Shown here: positions 54,610 to 63,228 of the stretch, one piece after another
Layout: each line of letters opens with the position of its first letter
Numbering within the stretch: the first letter of the stretch is position 1
From: Prauserella_A sp040635515
Lineage (GTDB): Bacteria; Actinomycetota; Actinomycetes; Mycobacteriales; Pseudonocardiaceae
Assembly (NCBI GenBank): GCA_040635515.1
Contig: JBEYHY010000002.1
Span: forward strand, 310,001-374,000
Direction of reading: 5' to 3'
DNA length: 64,000 bases
Position numbers and translations under genes: made by a program
The notes under the pieces: generated by a model
The model's input: the letters and a program-made list of their open reading frames with translations, nothing else
Databases searched by the model: none
What the model was told of the DNA's origin: nothing

Positions 54610-55449
54610 GTGGGAGTTGACGAAGCCGAGCTGACCGCACTGACCGAGACCGCCGAGCGGGTCGCCGCCGAGGCGGGTGAACTGGTGCTGGCCGCACGCG
54701 AATCCATGCTCGCCGGCAGGGCCGTCGCCGTGGACACCAAGACGAGCGAGACCGACGTGGTGACCGCGGTCGACCACGAGTCGGAGCGGCTGATCAGGGC
54801 GCGGCTGGCCGAACTGCGGCCGGGTGAGCCGGTACTCGGCGAGGAGGGCGGCGGCCCCGGTCACGGGAGGGACGAGGCCCGCGACGGCACGGTCACCTGG
54901 GTCGTCGATCCGATCGACGGAACCGTGAATTTCCTTTACGGGCTACCGGAGTTCGCCGTGTCGGTGGCCGCCCAGATCGGCGGTGTCTCGGTGGCCGGTG
55001 CCGTCGTCGAGCCCGTCAGCGGGCGGCACTGGACGGCGACGAGGGGCCTCGGTGCGTGGCTCGACGGGCGGAGGCTGAGCACCTCGGCCCCACCCCGGCT
55101 CGAGCTCGCGCTGCTCGGGACGGGCTTCTCCTACCTGCCGGAGCGCAGGGCGCGGCAGGCGGACATGGTCGCCGCGCTGCTTGGCCACGTGCGGGACATC
55201 AGGAGGCCGGGGTCGGCATCGCTCGACCTGTGCTTCGTCGCGGCCGGCTGGACCGACGCCTACTTCGAGCACGGCCTCAAGCCGTGGGACTGGGCCGCGG
55301 GCGCGCTCGTCGCCGAGGAGGCGGGCGCCGTCGTGTCGTTGCCGGGCGCCGACCCCGCGCTCGGTAGTGACGGCACGCTCGCCGCGGCGGCGTCGATCGC
55401 GGAGCCGTTGCGCGAGGTGCTGGTCAAGTGCGGGGCCGGTGGCATCTAG
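54610..55449 (+). CDS. suhB: Inositol monophosphatase family protein SuhB
   Basis: 279 residues. Metal-site motifs are VLGEEGGG (Glu pair), VVDPIDGTVNFLYGLPEFAV (DPIDGT) and the C-terminal KPWDWAAGALVAEEAGA. It dephosphorylates inositol 1-phosphate or related sugar phosphates. The start is GTG 54610, preceded by a weak GGTGGA. It is divergent from ppgK and 19 bp from the convergent cei stop. Confidence 0.9.
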   Translation: MGVDEAELTALTETAERVAAEAGELVLAARESMLAGRAVAVDTKTSETDVVTAVDHESERLIRARLAELRPGEPVLGEEGGGPGHGRDEARDGTVTWVVDPIDGTVNFLYGLPEFAVSVAAQIGGVSVAGAVVEPVSGRHWTATRGLGAWLDGRRLSTSAPPRLELALLGTGFSYLPERRARQADMVAALLGHVRDIRRPGSASLDLCFVAAGWTDAYFEHGLKPWDWAAGALVAEEAGAVVSLPGADPALGSDGTLAAAASIAEPLREVLVKCGAGGI

Positions 55450-55468
55450 CGACCCGGCCCGGAACCGG

Positions 55469-56227
55469 TCAGCAGTGGCTGGGCTCCGCGTCGGCGAGCA
55501 GTTCCTCGTCGATGACGGGGCCCCTGCCCGACGAGGACTGCTCCCCGTTTCCGGTGCCCTTGTGCTCGGCTGACCACGCGTTGAGCTTCTTGAGGATGTC
55601 CATGCCCGCCGGCAGCGGGCGCACGTCGTTGAAGTTCGTGCCGACGGCGAGGTCGACGGTCGCGTTCTGCCTGTTGTCCTTCACGAGTTGCAGGCACGGA
55701 TCGATGAGCTGGATCGTGCGCGCGGCGGCGGCGCCGTTCTCGCCGTAGCGGATCTGGCCGTGACAGCTCGCCGTCGCCTTCTCGTCGGGATAGGCGGGGT
55801 CGTTCTCCGGGTCGGCGATCTGCGTGAAACCGAGTTGCCGCAACCCTTCGGTGGTGATCGCGGCCTGGCCTCTCGTGCCGCTGGCGTTGAGCACGCGCAG
55901 CGCGATCCGGTCGGGCGGCGTCGGCTGGCTTCCCGCCAGCGCGTCGTAGGGCTGCGGCGTGTAGGTCACGCCCTCCGGCGGCGTGGCGGCGGGCGTGCAG
56001 CGGATGGCTTCGTCGATGTCCTCGTTCGACGCGATCGCTTTCACCCACACGAACACCGCGACCACGCCGAGCAATGCGATCACGATGAGTGCGGGCAACG
56101 GTTTGCGCTTGCGATACGGCTTCGCTTTACGGCCGGCGCGCGCGGAAGCCCCGGGCCCCCCGGAACCTCCGGAAACCCCGGAAACCCCATAGCCCGCAGA
56201 ACCTGCGCTGCCCCCGCTCCCCGACAC
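55469..56227 (-). CDS. cei: Envelope integrity protein Cei
   Basis: 252 residues. A Gly/Ser-rich low-complexity N-terminus (first 28 residues) and a basic patch (AKPYRKRKP) precede one transmembrane helix, LPALIVIALLGVVAVFVWV. The extracytoplasmic part contains a LytR-C-terminal-like domain (RIALRVLNASGTRGQAAITT) with several cysteines. Cei (Rv2700-like) supports cell-envelope integrity in mycobacteria. The start is GTG 56227. It is divergent from the DUF4193 gene, as in Mycobacterium. Confidence 0.88.
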   Translation of the reverse strand: MSGSGGSAGSAGYGVSGVSGGSGGPGASARAGRKAKPYRKRKPLPALIVIALLGVVAVFVWVKAIASNEDIDEAIRCTPAATPPEGVTYTPQPYDALAGSQPTPPDRIALRVLNASGTRGQAAITTEGLRQLGFTQIADPENDPAYPDEKATASCHGQIRYGENGAAAARTIQLIDPCLQLVKDNRQNATVDLAVGTNFNDVRPLPAGMDILKKLNAWSAEHKGTGNGEQSSSGRGPVIDEELLADAEPSHC

Positions 56228-56350
56228 CTGCGCCGTCCCTTCCGATAACCCCGCTCGGAAACTTCTCTTACACCGACACCGTCGTTGCTGATCAGCCTAG
56301 GCGTTACACGTCGTCCCGCAGGGGGCGCCTTCGGATGGCACCACGACCGC

Positions 56351-56375
56351 GGGTGGCCCGGCAACCGGGCCACCC
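56351..56375. other. Perfect hairpin in the cei-DUF4193 divergent region
   Basis: An 11-bp stem (GGGTGGCCCGG, loop CAA, CCGGGCCACCC) lies within the 464-bp gene-free gap 56228-56691. It follows no annotated gene and has no U tract. It could be an operator or the 3' end of an unannotated small RNA. The rest of the gap holds the two divergent promoters, with no convincing coding frame. Confidence 0.5.
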
Positions 56376-56691
56376 GCTCGCCCAGCCTGCCGATACCGGC
56401 GTGCAACCCGATCGGCGTAACAGCAGCTCACGCACGGATTACACCTGATGGGTGACGTATCTTAAGCCTTGGGTGACCTGTTTCGAGTTGGGGTATGCCG
56501 TGGGCTACCCTCTCCGGGCCTCAGGGCGAAGATCGGAAGTCTCGAAGAGAGACCTCCCTCACTGTCGTTTCGGGCACAAACACGGGCGCTGGAACGTTGA
56601 CCAGCGGCACGAAGGACTCTCAAGGGACTTCCCGGGAGGAGCTTGGGAGTCCGCGTACACGTACAAAAGCTGATCGCAGGGGTGAAGGACA

Positions 56692-57000
56692 ATGGCGACC
56701 GACTACGACGCTCCGCGCCGCAGCGAAGCCGACGAGCTTGCCGAAGACTCGTTGGAAGAACTGAAGGCACGGCGCAACGAGACGCAGTCTGGCGTGGTCG
56801 ATGTAGACGAAGACGCGACTGCCGAGAACTTCGAACTTCCAGGGGCCGACCTGTCCGGGCTGTCGGGTGAGGACCTGACGGTCAAGGTCGTTCCGAAGCA
56901 GGCCGACGAGTTCACGTGTTCGGTGTGCTTCCTGGTGCACCACAGGAGCAGGCTGGCCGAGGAGGCGGGCGGGCGGCTCATTTGCCGCGACTGCGCCTGA
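56692..57000 (+). CDS. DUF4193 protein (Rv2699c-like)
   Basis: 102 residues. The acidic N-terminal half (EADELAEDSLEELKARRNE) is followed by ENFELPGADLSGLSGEDLTV and a C-terminal zinc ribbon (FTCSVCFLVHHRSRLAE and ICRDC). Function is unknown, but the family is highly conserved and often essential in Actinobacteria, next to cei and dut. The ATG is preceded by GGGGTGAAGGAC. It is transcribed alone and converges on DUF3093. Confidence 0.9.
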   Translation: MATDYDAPRRSEADELAEDSLEELKARRNETQSGVVDVDEDATAENFELPGADLSGLSGEDLTVKVVPKQADEFTCSVCFLVHHRSRLAEEAGGRLICRDCA

Positions 57001-57182
57001 GGGCGTGGTGGCACCGCGGCGCGAGTGGTGCTCCCGGAGGGGACGACTGGCTTCACGGGATTACGGGGTGACGAACGGGTGGTCGAGCGGATGCTCGGCC
57101 ACCCGGTTTCGCTTCAGGCCCAGGTCTCGGTCGTGCCTCGGGGAGGTCTCGGCGTGATCTCACCGGAGACCGGTCCGCTGCC

Positions 57183-57749
57183 CTACGCCGGGTCCTTGGT
57201 GCCTTCGGCGTTCGCCGTGCCGTCCGTGTCTGTCGTGCCGTCCGGGTCTTGGGCAGGGCGCGCCGGAGCCGCGTCGCGCACCAGCTCGGCCAGCCGTTCG
57301 GGATGGCGGGTGCTGATGATCCAGTACGGGGTCGGGTCGTCCGGGTCGGTGAGGCGGATCCGCACCAGCGACGGCACCCAGCCCCGGTGCGCGACGAACG
57401 CGGCGGGGTCGAGTTCCGGTCCGAGCGCCTTGCGCTTGTCCTGCTTGCCGATCACCTCGACGTCGCCTGCGAAGCGCAACGGCAGGTGTGCGTCGCCGAC
57501 CCACAGTTCGGGTTCCTCGCCCGCGGTGACGCGCACGGGGAGCCTGCCCATGCCGACGAGCAGCACCACGGTGAGCGGCAGCAGCACGGCGTAGGGAAGC
57601 CAGCCGCGAAGGCCCGGGTACCCCATGTGGATCTCCGCGGCCAGCAGCGTCGCGCCGACCAGCGGCAACGGCCAGACCCACCAGGTGACGTAGAGCCGCT
57701 CGCGGAAGCCGGGTCGTGCCTTGGTTCGCTCAGGTGTACTCGTGCCCAC
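57183..57749 (-). CDS. DUF3093 membrane protein (Rv2698-like)
   Basis: 188 residues with two transmembrane helices (about 17-36 and 47-66). A cytosolic domain follows with WVGDAHLPLRFAGDVEVIG and YWIISTRHPERLAELV, and a Asp/Gly/Thr-rich end. GTG 57749 was chosen; the frame is open upstream only opposite dut. It is divergent from dut with a 24-bp gap, the same arrangement as in mycobacteria. Function unknown. Confidence 0.85.
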   Translation of the reverse strand: MGTSTPERTKARPGFRERLYVTWWVWPLPLVGATLLAAEIHMGYPGLRGWLPYAVLLPLTVVLLVGMGRLPVRVTAGEEPELWVGDAHLPLRFAGDVEVIGKQDKRKALGPELDPAAFVAHRGWVPSLVRIRLTDPDDPTPYWIISTRHPERLAELVRDAAPARPAQDPDGTTDTDGTANAEGTKDPA

Positions 57750-57773
57750 GAGCTCAGGGTAGTCTCGCGTGTC

Positions 57774-58235
57774 GTGTCCAGCGTGCAGGTCCTGCTTTCT
57801 CGTACCGATCCCGGCGTTCCGCTTCCGGCCTACGCGCGGAAGGACGACGCGGGCGCCGACCTCGTCACCACCTCCGACGTCGTGCTCAAGCCGGGAGAGC
57901 GGGCGGTCGTCGGCACCGGTGTCGCGATCGCGCTGCCTCCCGGGTACGCGGGTTTCGTGCACCCGAGGTCGGGACTCGCGGCCAGGGTCGGGCTCTCCGT
58001 CGTCAACACTCCCGGCACGATCGACGCGGGCTACCGTGGCGAGATCAAGGTGTGCCTGATCAACCAGGACCCGCTGGAACCGGTCACGCTCGCGAGGGGT
58101 GACCGGATCGCGCAGCTCGTCGTCCAGCGCGTCGAGCACGCCGAATTCGTCGAGGTCGCCGAATTGGAAGCCACCCAGCGGGGCGCGGGCGGCTACGGTT
58201 CGACCGGTGGGCATGCGGCACTTGGAACGGAGTAG
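57774..58235 (+). CDS. dut: dUTP diphosphatase
   Basis: 153 residues, trimeric dUTPase. All five motifs are present: DDAGADL, HPRSGLAARVGLSVVN, GTIDAGYRGEI, RGDRIAQLVVQ and the C-terminal GAGGYGSTGGH loop. It hydrolyses dUTP to dUMP, limiting uracil in DNA and feeding dTMP synthesis. The start is GTG 57774; GTG 57783 is an alternative. It is followed 7 bp later by DUF3710. Confidence 0.95.
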   Translation: MSSVQVLLSRTDPGVPLPAYARKDDAGADLVTTSDVVLKPGERAVVGTGVAIALPPGYAGFVHPRSGLAARVGLSVVNTPGTIDAGYRGEIKVCLINQDPLEPVTLARGDRIAQLVVQRVEHAEFVEVAELEATQRGAGGYGSTGGHAALGTE

Positions 58236-58242
58236 GTGAGTA

Positions 58243-58929
58243 GTGGGCATTTTCAGCAGGAATCGCAGGGGAGAGGACGAACCGGAGGAGTTCGACACCA
58301 CCTCTGAGGCGGACGTGTCCGGCGACGACGAGCAGTACCTCGACGGCCCCTTCGACGAGGGCGACGCGCCGGAGGACGGAAGGCCGCGCATGGACCTCGG
58401 TTCGGTGAGGGTGCCGGTTCCCGACGGGTCCCAGGTCCAGGTCGAGATGGATCAGCAGACGAACAATGTGCGCGCCGTGCACGTGGTGACCCCCCACGGT
58501 CAGGTCACGATCAGCGCCTACGCGGCACCGCGCTCCGGCGGCCTGTGGAAGGAAGTCAGCAACGAGCTGACGGAGCAACTGCGCTCCGACGGGGCGAAGG
58601 TCTCGGCGGGCAGGGGCGAGTGGGGCATCGAGCTGTCCGCGATCGTCGGCGAGGTCGCGCTTCGCTTCGTCGGTGTCGACGGGCCACGCTGGATGCTGCG
58701 CGGCGTCATCGCGGGCCCGCAGTCGCACGCCGCGCAGGCACCGCAGGTGCTCAGCGACATCGTGCGCGACACGATCGTCGTCAGGGGCGACGCGCCCATG
58801 CCGCCGCGAACCCCGTTGCCGATCAAGCTGCCCGACGCCGTCGCCGAGCACATCCTGGAACAACAGGGACAGCAGCAACAGCAGGCACAGCAGCGTCAGC
58901 AGCAACCACAGCAGCAGGTGAGGCGCTGA
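58243..58929 (+). CDS. DUF3710 protein (Rv2696c-like) with Gln-rich tail
   Basis: 228 residues. An acidic N-terminus (EEFDTTSEADVSGDDEQ) leads into the DUF3710 core (RPRMDLGSVRVPVPDGSQVQ, WGIELSAIVGEVALRFVGVD, GPRWMLRGVIAGP). The last 25 residues are Gln-rich low complexity (QQGQQQQQAQQRQQQ). Function unknown; conserved after dut in Actinobacteria. GTG 58243 has TAGGTGAG upstream. Confidence 0.88.
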   Translation: MGIFSRNRRGEDEPEEFDTTSEADVSGDDEQYLDGPFDEGDAPEDGRPRMDLGSVRVPVPDGSQVQVEMDQQTNNVRAVHVVTPHGQVTISAYAAPRSGGLWKEVSNELTEQLRSDGAKVSAGRGEWGIELSAIVGEVALRFVGVDGPRWMLRGVIAGPQSHAAQAPQVLSDIVRDTIVVRGDAPMPPRTPLPIKLPDAVAEHILEQQGQQQQQAQQRQQQPQQQVRR

Positions 58930-59000
58930 GGCACGCGGCAGCCGGGTCGGCGCGGCCCCGGCGCGCGAGCCCCGCAGCGGGTTCGAGGGAGTAGAGACAC

Positions 59001-59636
59001 GTGCCCACCTCGGCGGAATGGCTGATCTTCCTCGGCACGGCAACGCTTTTCGCGATCACCCCCGGGCCGGGGATCCTGTATGTGCTGGCCCGCAGCATGC
59101 GTGGCGGGCGCTCGGAGGGGATCCGGTCCTCGCTCGGCAACAGCGTGGGCGCCGTCGTGCACGTGATCGCGGCGGCTCTTGGCCTTTCGGCATTGCTGGC
59201 GACCTCGGCCGTGGCCTTCACCGTCGTGAAGATCGCGGGAGCCTGCTATCTCGTCGCGCTCGGCCTGCACGCGATTCTGCGCAGGCACGACGATGGCGGA
59301 GGCGAGCCGGGGACGGCGAACGGGATGCGCAGGGCCGCGCGTTCGCCCTTCGTGCAGGGCATCCTGACCGAACTGCTCAATCCCAAGACGGCCCTGTACT
59401 TCATGGCGCTGCTGCCGCATTTCGTCCACCCCGAGACCGCGCCGGCGCCGCTGGTGTTCCTCGTGCTCGGCCTGATCGCGCTGGCGATGGCGCTGCTGGC
59501 CGACCTTGCCGTCGCGCTGCTCGCCGGAACGCTGGGCGCCAGGCTGATGGCGAGCCCGCGATGGCGGGTCAGGCAACGCGTCGCCGGCGGGCTCACGATG
59601 ATCGGGCTCGGTGGCTTCGTGGCCGTCGCGGACTAG
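59001..59636 (+). CDS. LysE/RhtB-family exporter
   Basis: 211 residues with five or six transmembrane helices. The family signature ITPGPGILYVLARSMRGGRSEG is near the N-terminus, and LLNPKTALYFMALLPHFV is in the middle. It probably exports an amino acid. GTG 59001 is preceded by GAGGGAGTAG. It is not part of the conserved mycobacterial dut block, so it is a local insertion. Confidence 0.85.
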   Translation: MPTSAEWLIFLGTATLFAITPGPGILYVLARSMRGGRSEGIRSSLGNSVGAVVHVIAAALGLSALLATSAVAFTVVKIAGACYLVALGLHAILRRHDDGGGEPGTANGMRRAARSPFVQGILTELLNPKTALYFMALLPHFVHPETAPAPLVFLVLGLIALAMALLADLAVALLAGTLGARLMASPRWRVRQRVAGGLTMIGLGGFVAVAD

Positions 59637-59645
59637 GTGTGTTGG

Positions 59646-60356
59646 CTAGGCCGTTTCCGTACTCGCCCGCAGCCAGCCGAGCGCGGCCGCCCTGCCGAGG
59701 ATCTCCCTGTCGGAGCCGAACGCGGCCAGCGTCGTCTCGTACAACCGGGCTCTCGGCAGCGCCGCGGCCCAGGACCGGGCTACCTCGACCGGGTGAACCG
59801 GATCGTCGGTGCAGGCGGCGAGACCGAAGGGCACCGGGAGTCCTCCCAGCGCCCGCAGCGTCGGCGCTGGATGGCCCGCGGCGGCTCTGAGGCTCTCCGC
59901 GAGCTCCTGCCCGTGCCCGCGCCACGCCCGGTCCAGTTCCCCGGCGAGCCACGGTTGCACCCCCGCGACAGCTGTGCGCAGCGCCGCCTCGACCCCGGAG
60001 CGGGACACCAGGTCGGCGCTCAGCTTCGCCGCCGTCGCGGCCGGCGCCGAGCCCGGCGAGCCGTTCCACGCGGGCAGCGCCGCGAGCACCCCGGCGCAGC
60101 GGCCGGAGTTGCGCAGCGCCCACTCCGTGGCGAGGTGGGCGCCCAGCGAGATGCCGCCGACCACGATCGGCGAGCGCGCCCGCTCGGCGATTTCGTCGAG
60201 CAGGCGCAGGTAACCGCTGGTCACGGCCGCGCCGGGAGGAGGGGCGGGAGCGACGAGCGGGATGCCGAGCGCGCGAAGCGGACCGGCGAACACCGAGCGG
60301 ACGAACACCTCGTCGGACCCGGTGCCCGGCAGCAGGACGGCTGTGGGTCTCGGCAT
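59646..60356 (-). CDS. Alpha/beta hydrolase-like protein (Rv2695-like)
   Basis: 236 residues. Nucleophile elbow GGISLGAHLA and an early TAVLLPGTGSDEVF strand-loop indicate an alpha/beta hydrolase; the Asp could be in ACTDDPVHPVE, and a terminal His is not obvious. The substrate is unknown. ATG 60356 is preferred; GTG 60368 is in frame. It converges on the LysE gene and is divergent from the OB-fold gene. Confidence 0.75.
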   Translation of the reverse strand: MPRPTAVLLPGTGSDEVFVRSVFAGPLRALGIPLVAPAPPPGAAVTSGYLRLLDEIAERARSPIVVGGISLGAHLATEWALRNSGRCAGVLAALPAWNGSPGSAPAATAAKLSADLVSRSGVEAALRTAVAGVQPWLAGELDRAWRGHGQELAESLRAAAGHPAPTLRALGGLPVPFGLAACTDDPVHPVEVARSWAAALPRARLYETTLAAFGSDREILGRAAALGWLRASTETA

Positions 60357-60470
60357 AGCGGAGGTCACGTTGCGATACTGGCGCACGTCAGCTTCGCTGT
60401 CCGCGACAGAGCTACGCTGAACACGTACGGGCCGTCATGTCGGGGCCCCCGAGCACGGGAGCAGGCGCCT

Positions 60471-60848
60471 ATGTCCGCCAGAGACGGCGGCTACTTCAGC
60501 CGGCTGGTACGCAGGCTGACCAGTGACGTCGAGCAGTTGGACGCCGATGACCTGAGCGAGAAGTCGGAGGCGAGCGGAGCGCAGCGGGCCTGCGACTGCC
60601 GTTCCGGCGAGGAGGTGACCGTGCTCGGCAGGCTGCGTAGTGTGGATCTGTGCCCGGCGAGCGAGGTGCCGACCCTGGAGGCCGCTCTCTTCGACGGCAC
60701 GGACGAAGTGACTCTGGTGTGGTTCGGGCGCCGCAGGATCGCCGGAATCGAACCCGGTCGTACCATCAAGGCGCGGGGCCGGATGGCCGAGCGTAATGGT
60801 CAGAAAGTCTTGTACAACCCGTACTACGAACTGTTGCAGACAACCTAG
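60471..60848 (+). CDS. OB-fold nucleic-acid-binding protein (Rv2694c-like)
   Basis: 125 residues with an OB-fold (VTVLGRLRSVDLCP, LEAALFDGTDEVTLVWFGRRR, IKARGRMAERNGQKVLYNPYY) similar to RecG/ssb-type domains. The N-terminus is helical. GGGAGCAGG precedes the ATG. It is followed after 15 bp by DUF3159, forming a small operon conserved in Actinobacteria. It probably binds DNA or RNA. Confidence 0.85.
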   Translation: MSARDGGYFSRLVRRLTSDVEQLDADDLSEKSEASGAQRACDCRSGEEVTVLGRLRSVDLCPASEVPTLEAALFDGTDEVTLVWFGRRRIAGIEPGRTIKARGRMAERNGQKVLYNPYYELLQTT

Positions 60849-60863
60849 CCGAGAGTTTTACGC

Positions 60864-61616
60864 GTGACTGAGCCGCAGCCCGACCGCGACCGCACCACCA
60901 GTACCGGCGCACCGCCGCCACCTGAGGAGGAGCGGGAGCGGGAACCCACGATGCTCGAGCAGATGGGTGGCGCCTCGGGGCTGTTCTACTCCTCCGTTCC
61001 GATCATCGTCTTCGTGCTCGCCAACTCGATTTTCGGGCTGGGTGTCGCCATCTGGAGCGCTCTGGGCGCCGCCGTGGCGATCACCGTGCTCCGGCTGGTG
61101 AGAAAAGAACCGTTGCAGCCGGCGATCTCCGGTTTCTTCGGCGTCGCCATCGCCGCCTTCATCGCCCACCGCACGGGTTCCGCGAAGGGTTTCTTCCTCT
61201 TCGGCATCTGGGCGAGCCTCGTCTACGGCGGCGCGCTGGTGCTTTCGGTCGTCGTCAGGTGGCCGCTCGCCGGTGTGGTGTGGGGGTTCCTGAACGGATC
61301 GGGTCAGGAATGGCGCAAGGACAAGCCGTCTCGCTTCGGCTACGACATCGCCACGCTGGCGCTCGCTGTCGTGTTCTTCGCCAGGTTCGTCGTTCAGCGC
61401 TGGCTCTACGACGAGGACTACACGGGCTGGCTCGCGTTCGCCAAGATCGCGATGGGCTATCCGCTCTACGGGCTCGCGCTGCTGGTCGTGGTGTGGGCCG
61501 TGCGCAGATCGGACAAGCGGCTCAAGGACATCGTCGCCGTGGAGAAGGAAACCGACGCGCAGGTGGAGGAGCGGCTGCGGCTCAAGTACAGCGGCCGCCC
61601 CACTCCCGAGAGCTGA
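60864..61616 (+). CDS. DUF3159 membrane protein
   Basis: 250 residues with about five or six transmembrane helices from residue 38 (LFYSSVPIIVFVLANSIFGL, AISGFFGVAIAAFIAHRTGS). A conserved WRKDKPSRFGYDIATLALAVV loop follows. A Pro/Glu-rich cytosolic N-terminus ends in EPTMLEQMGG. Function unknown. The start is GTG 60864, 15 bp after the OB-fold gene. It converges on the TrkA pair. Confidence 0.85.
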   Translation: MTEPQPDRDRTTSTGAPPPPEEEREREPTMLEQMGGASGLFYSSVPIIVFVLANSIFGLGVAIWSALGAAVAITVLRLVRKEPLQPAISGFFGVAIAAFIAHRTGSAKGFFLFGIWASLVYGGALVLSVVVRWPLAGVVWGFLNGSGQEWRKDKPSRFGYDIATLALAVVFFARFVVQRWLYDEDYTGWLAFAKIAMGYPLYGLALLVVVWAVRRSDKRLKDIVAVEKETDAQVEERLRLKYSGRPTPES

Positions 61617-61638
61617 CAGGCGTGGTGGCCGCGGTGCT

Positions 61639-62295
61639 TCAGTAGCCGAGCGCCGTCCTGATCTGTGGTTCCACGTCGGAGGGGGAGACGAACAGCAGCT
61701 CGTCTCCCGCTTCGAGCGGATCGTCCGGTTGCGGCACGATGACCCGTTCACCGCGCAGGATCGTGACGAGCGCGGCGTCCTTCGGCAGTGCGAGATCCCG
61801 CACCGGCTTCCCGGCCAGCGGGGTGTCCGGGGGCAGGGTCAGTTCGACGAGGTTGGCCTGGCTCTGCCGGAAGGTCATCAGCCGCACCAGATCGCCGACG
61901 CTGACCGCTTCCTCGACCATCGCGGCCAGCATGCGCGGGGTCGACACCGCGACGTCGACTCCCCAGCTTTCGTTGAACAGCCATTCGTTGGCGGGGTTGT
62001 TGACCCTGGCCACGACCCTTCGCACCGCGAACTCCGTCTTGGCCAGCAATGAGACGACGAGGTTGGCCTTGTCGTCTCCCGTCGCGGCGATCACGACGTC
62101 GCAGCGCTCGATGCCGGATTCCTCCAGCGTCGACACCTCGCAGGCGTCGCCGAGTACCCAGTCGGCCTGCTCGACGCTGTCGGGGATGAACTGCTCCGAC
62201 TGCCGTTCGATGAGCATCACCGCGTGGCCCGCTTCGACCAGTTCGGCGGCGATCGAACGGCCGACCGCGCCCGCTCCGGCGATGGCGACCCGCAT
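61639..62295 (-). CDS. trkA: TrkA-type K+ uptake regulator, CeoC-like
   Basis: 218 residues: an RCK_N Rossmann domain (VAIAGAGAVGRSIAAELVEAG and VVIAATGDDKANLVV) and an RCK_C domain (ANLVELTLPPDTPLAGKPV, PLEAGDELLFVSP). It binds NAD(H) and gates a Trk-type K+ transporter at the membrane. It shares one base with the upstream trkA gene (TGATG). The Trk channel subunit is not in the window, and the pair may act on the adjacent permease; that is inference. Confidence 0.88.
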   Translation of the reverse strand: MRVAIAGAGAVGRSIAAELVEAGHAVMLIERQSEQFIPDSVEQADWVLGDACEVSTLEESGIERCDVVIAATGDDKANLVVSLLAKTEFAVRRVVARVNNPANEWLFNESWGVDVAVSTPRMLAAMVEEAVSVGDLVRLMTFRQSQANLVELTLPPDTPLAGKPVRDLALPKDAALVTILRGERVIVPQPDDPLEAGDELLFVSPSDVEPQIRTALGY

Positions 62296-62960
62296 CAGTT
62301 CTCCTCCTCGGGCGCCTTGGCCGCGATGCTGGTGACGTCGCTGACCGTGCCGGAGTGCGCAGCGACGTACACGTCGTCGTCGGCCTGCAGCACCGTTTTC
62401 GCGTCCGGCAGTACCCCGGTTCCGAACCGCATGATGAACGCGACGCGTGATCCCGTCGCGGCTTCCAGCTCCCGCACGCTGGAGCCGACCCACTCCTCGT
62501 GCAGTGGCAACTGCAGCAGTGCGACCGTTCCGCTGGGGTCGCGCCACGACGTGGCCACGCCGCCGGGAAGCAGGGTCCGCAGGAACCGGTCGGTCGTCCA
62601 CGGGACGGTGGCGACCGTGGGGATGCCGAGCCGTTCGTAGACGGCGGCGCGTTTGGGGTCGTAGATGCGGGCGACGACGTGCTCGACGCCGAAGGTCTCG
62701 CGCGCGACCCTCGCGGAGATGATGTTGGAGTTGTCCCCGCTGGACACGGCGGCGAAGGCGCCTGCCCTGCCGAGTCCCGCCTCGGTGAGTACCTGCCTGT
62801 CGAAGCCCATCCCGACCACCTGCCTGCCGTGGAAGTCGCTGCCGAGCCTGCGGAAGGCCTCCCTGTCCCTGTCGATGACGGCGACCTCGTGGCCGAGGCG
62901 CTCCAGCGCCGCGGCGAGGGAAGCGCCGACCCTGCCGCATCCCATGATCACCACGTACAC
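62295..62960 (-). CDS. trkA: TrkA-type K+ uptake regulator, CeoB-like
   Basis: 221 residues with the RCK_N NAD site (VVIMGCGRVGASLAAALERLG, AFAAVSSGDNSNIISARVA) and an RCK_C domain (LPLHEEWVGSSVRELEAA, LQADDDVYVAAHSG). The start is GTG 62960. It is the first gene of the leftward ceoB-ceoC pair and is divergent from an APC permease, as in mycobacteria (Rv2690c-Rv2692). Confidence 0.88.
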   Translation of the reverse strand: MYVVIMGCGRVGASLAAALERLGHEVAVIDRDREAFRRLGSDFHGRQVVGMGFDRQVLTEAGLGRAGAFAAVSSGDNSNIISARVARETFGVEHVVARIYDPKRAAVYERLGIPTVATVPWTTDRFLRTLLPGGVATSWRDPSGTVALLQLPLHEEWVGSSVRELEAATGSRVAFIMRFGTGVLPDAKTVLQADDDVYVAAHSGTVSDVTSIAAKAPEEEN

Positions 62961-63049
62961 GCCGTGCCTCCGTTTCGTGGTCCTGTGCTCGCGCAGAACC
63001 TACCCCGCTCACCGGCGCGGTGGACGCTCCGGTGAGCCCAATCGTGCCG

Positions 63050-63072
63050 TCCCGCTTTCCGGAAAAGCGGGA
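63050..63072. promoter_or_regulatory. Imperfect palindrome between ceoB and the permease
   Basis: TCCCGCTTTCC faces GGAAAAGCGGGA, a stem of about 11 bp with one bulge, in the 268-bp divergent gap. It could be an operator for either gene. Nothing else is recognised in the gap, and no riboswitch pattern is evident. Confidence 0.35.
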
Positions 63073-63228
63073 ATCGGTGAAATCCGGCGTCGCCGCGTTT
63101 CCCGTTTCCCGGCAAGCGATGCTCCTTTTTCCGAATTGTGCCTTTTCCCGTGCCGGTAAGCACAACGACGGGTGCGGAGGTGGTCACGTCCGCACGGTGT
63201 TCTCACGGCACACGATTACGCTCCTGCC

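Noticed and set aside
62961..63228. c-di-AMP or other riboswitch before the APC permease
   Set aside because: K+ regulators next door made it plausible, but no recognisable conserved core is visible; only an imperfect palindrome remains.
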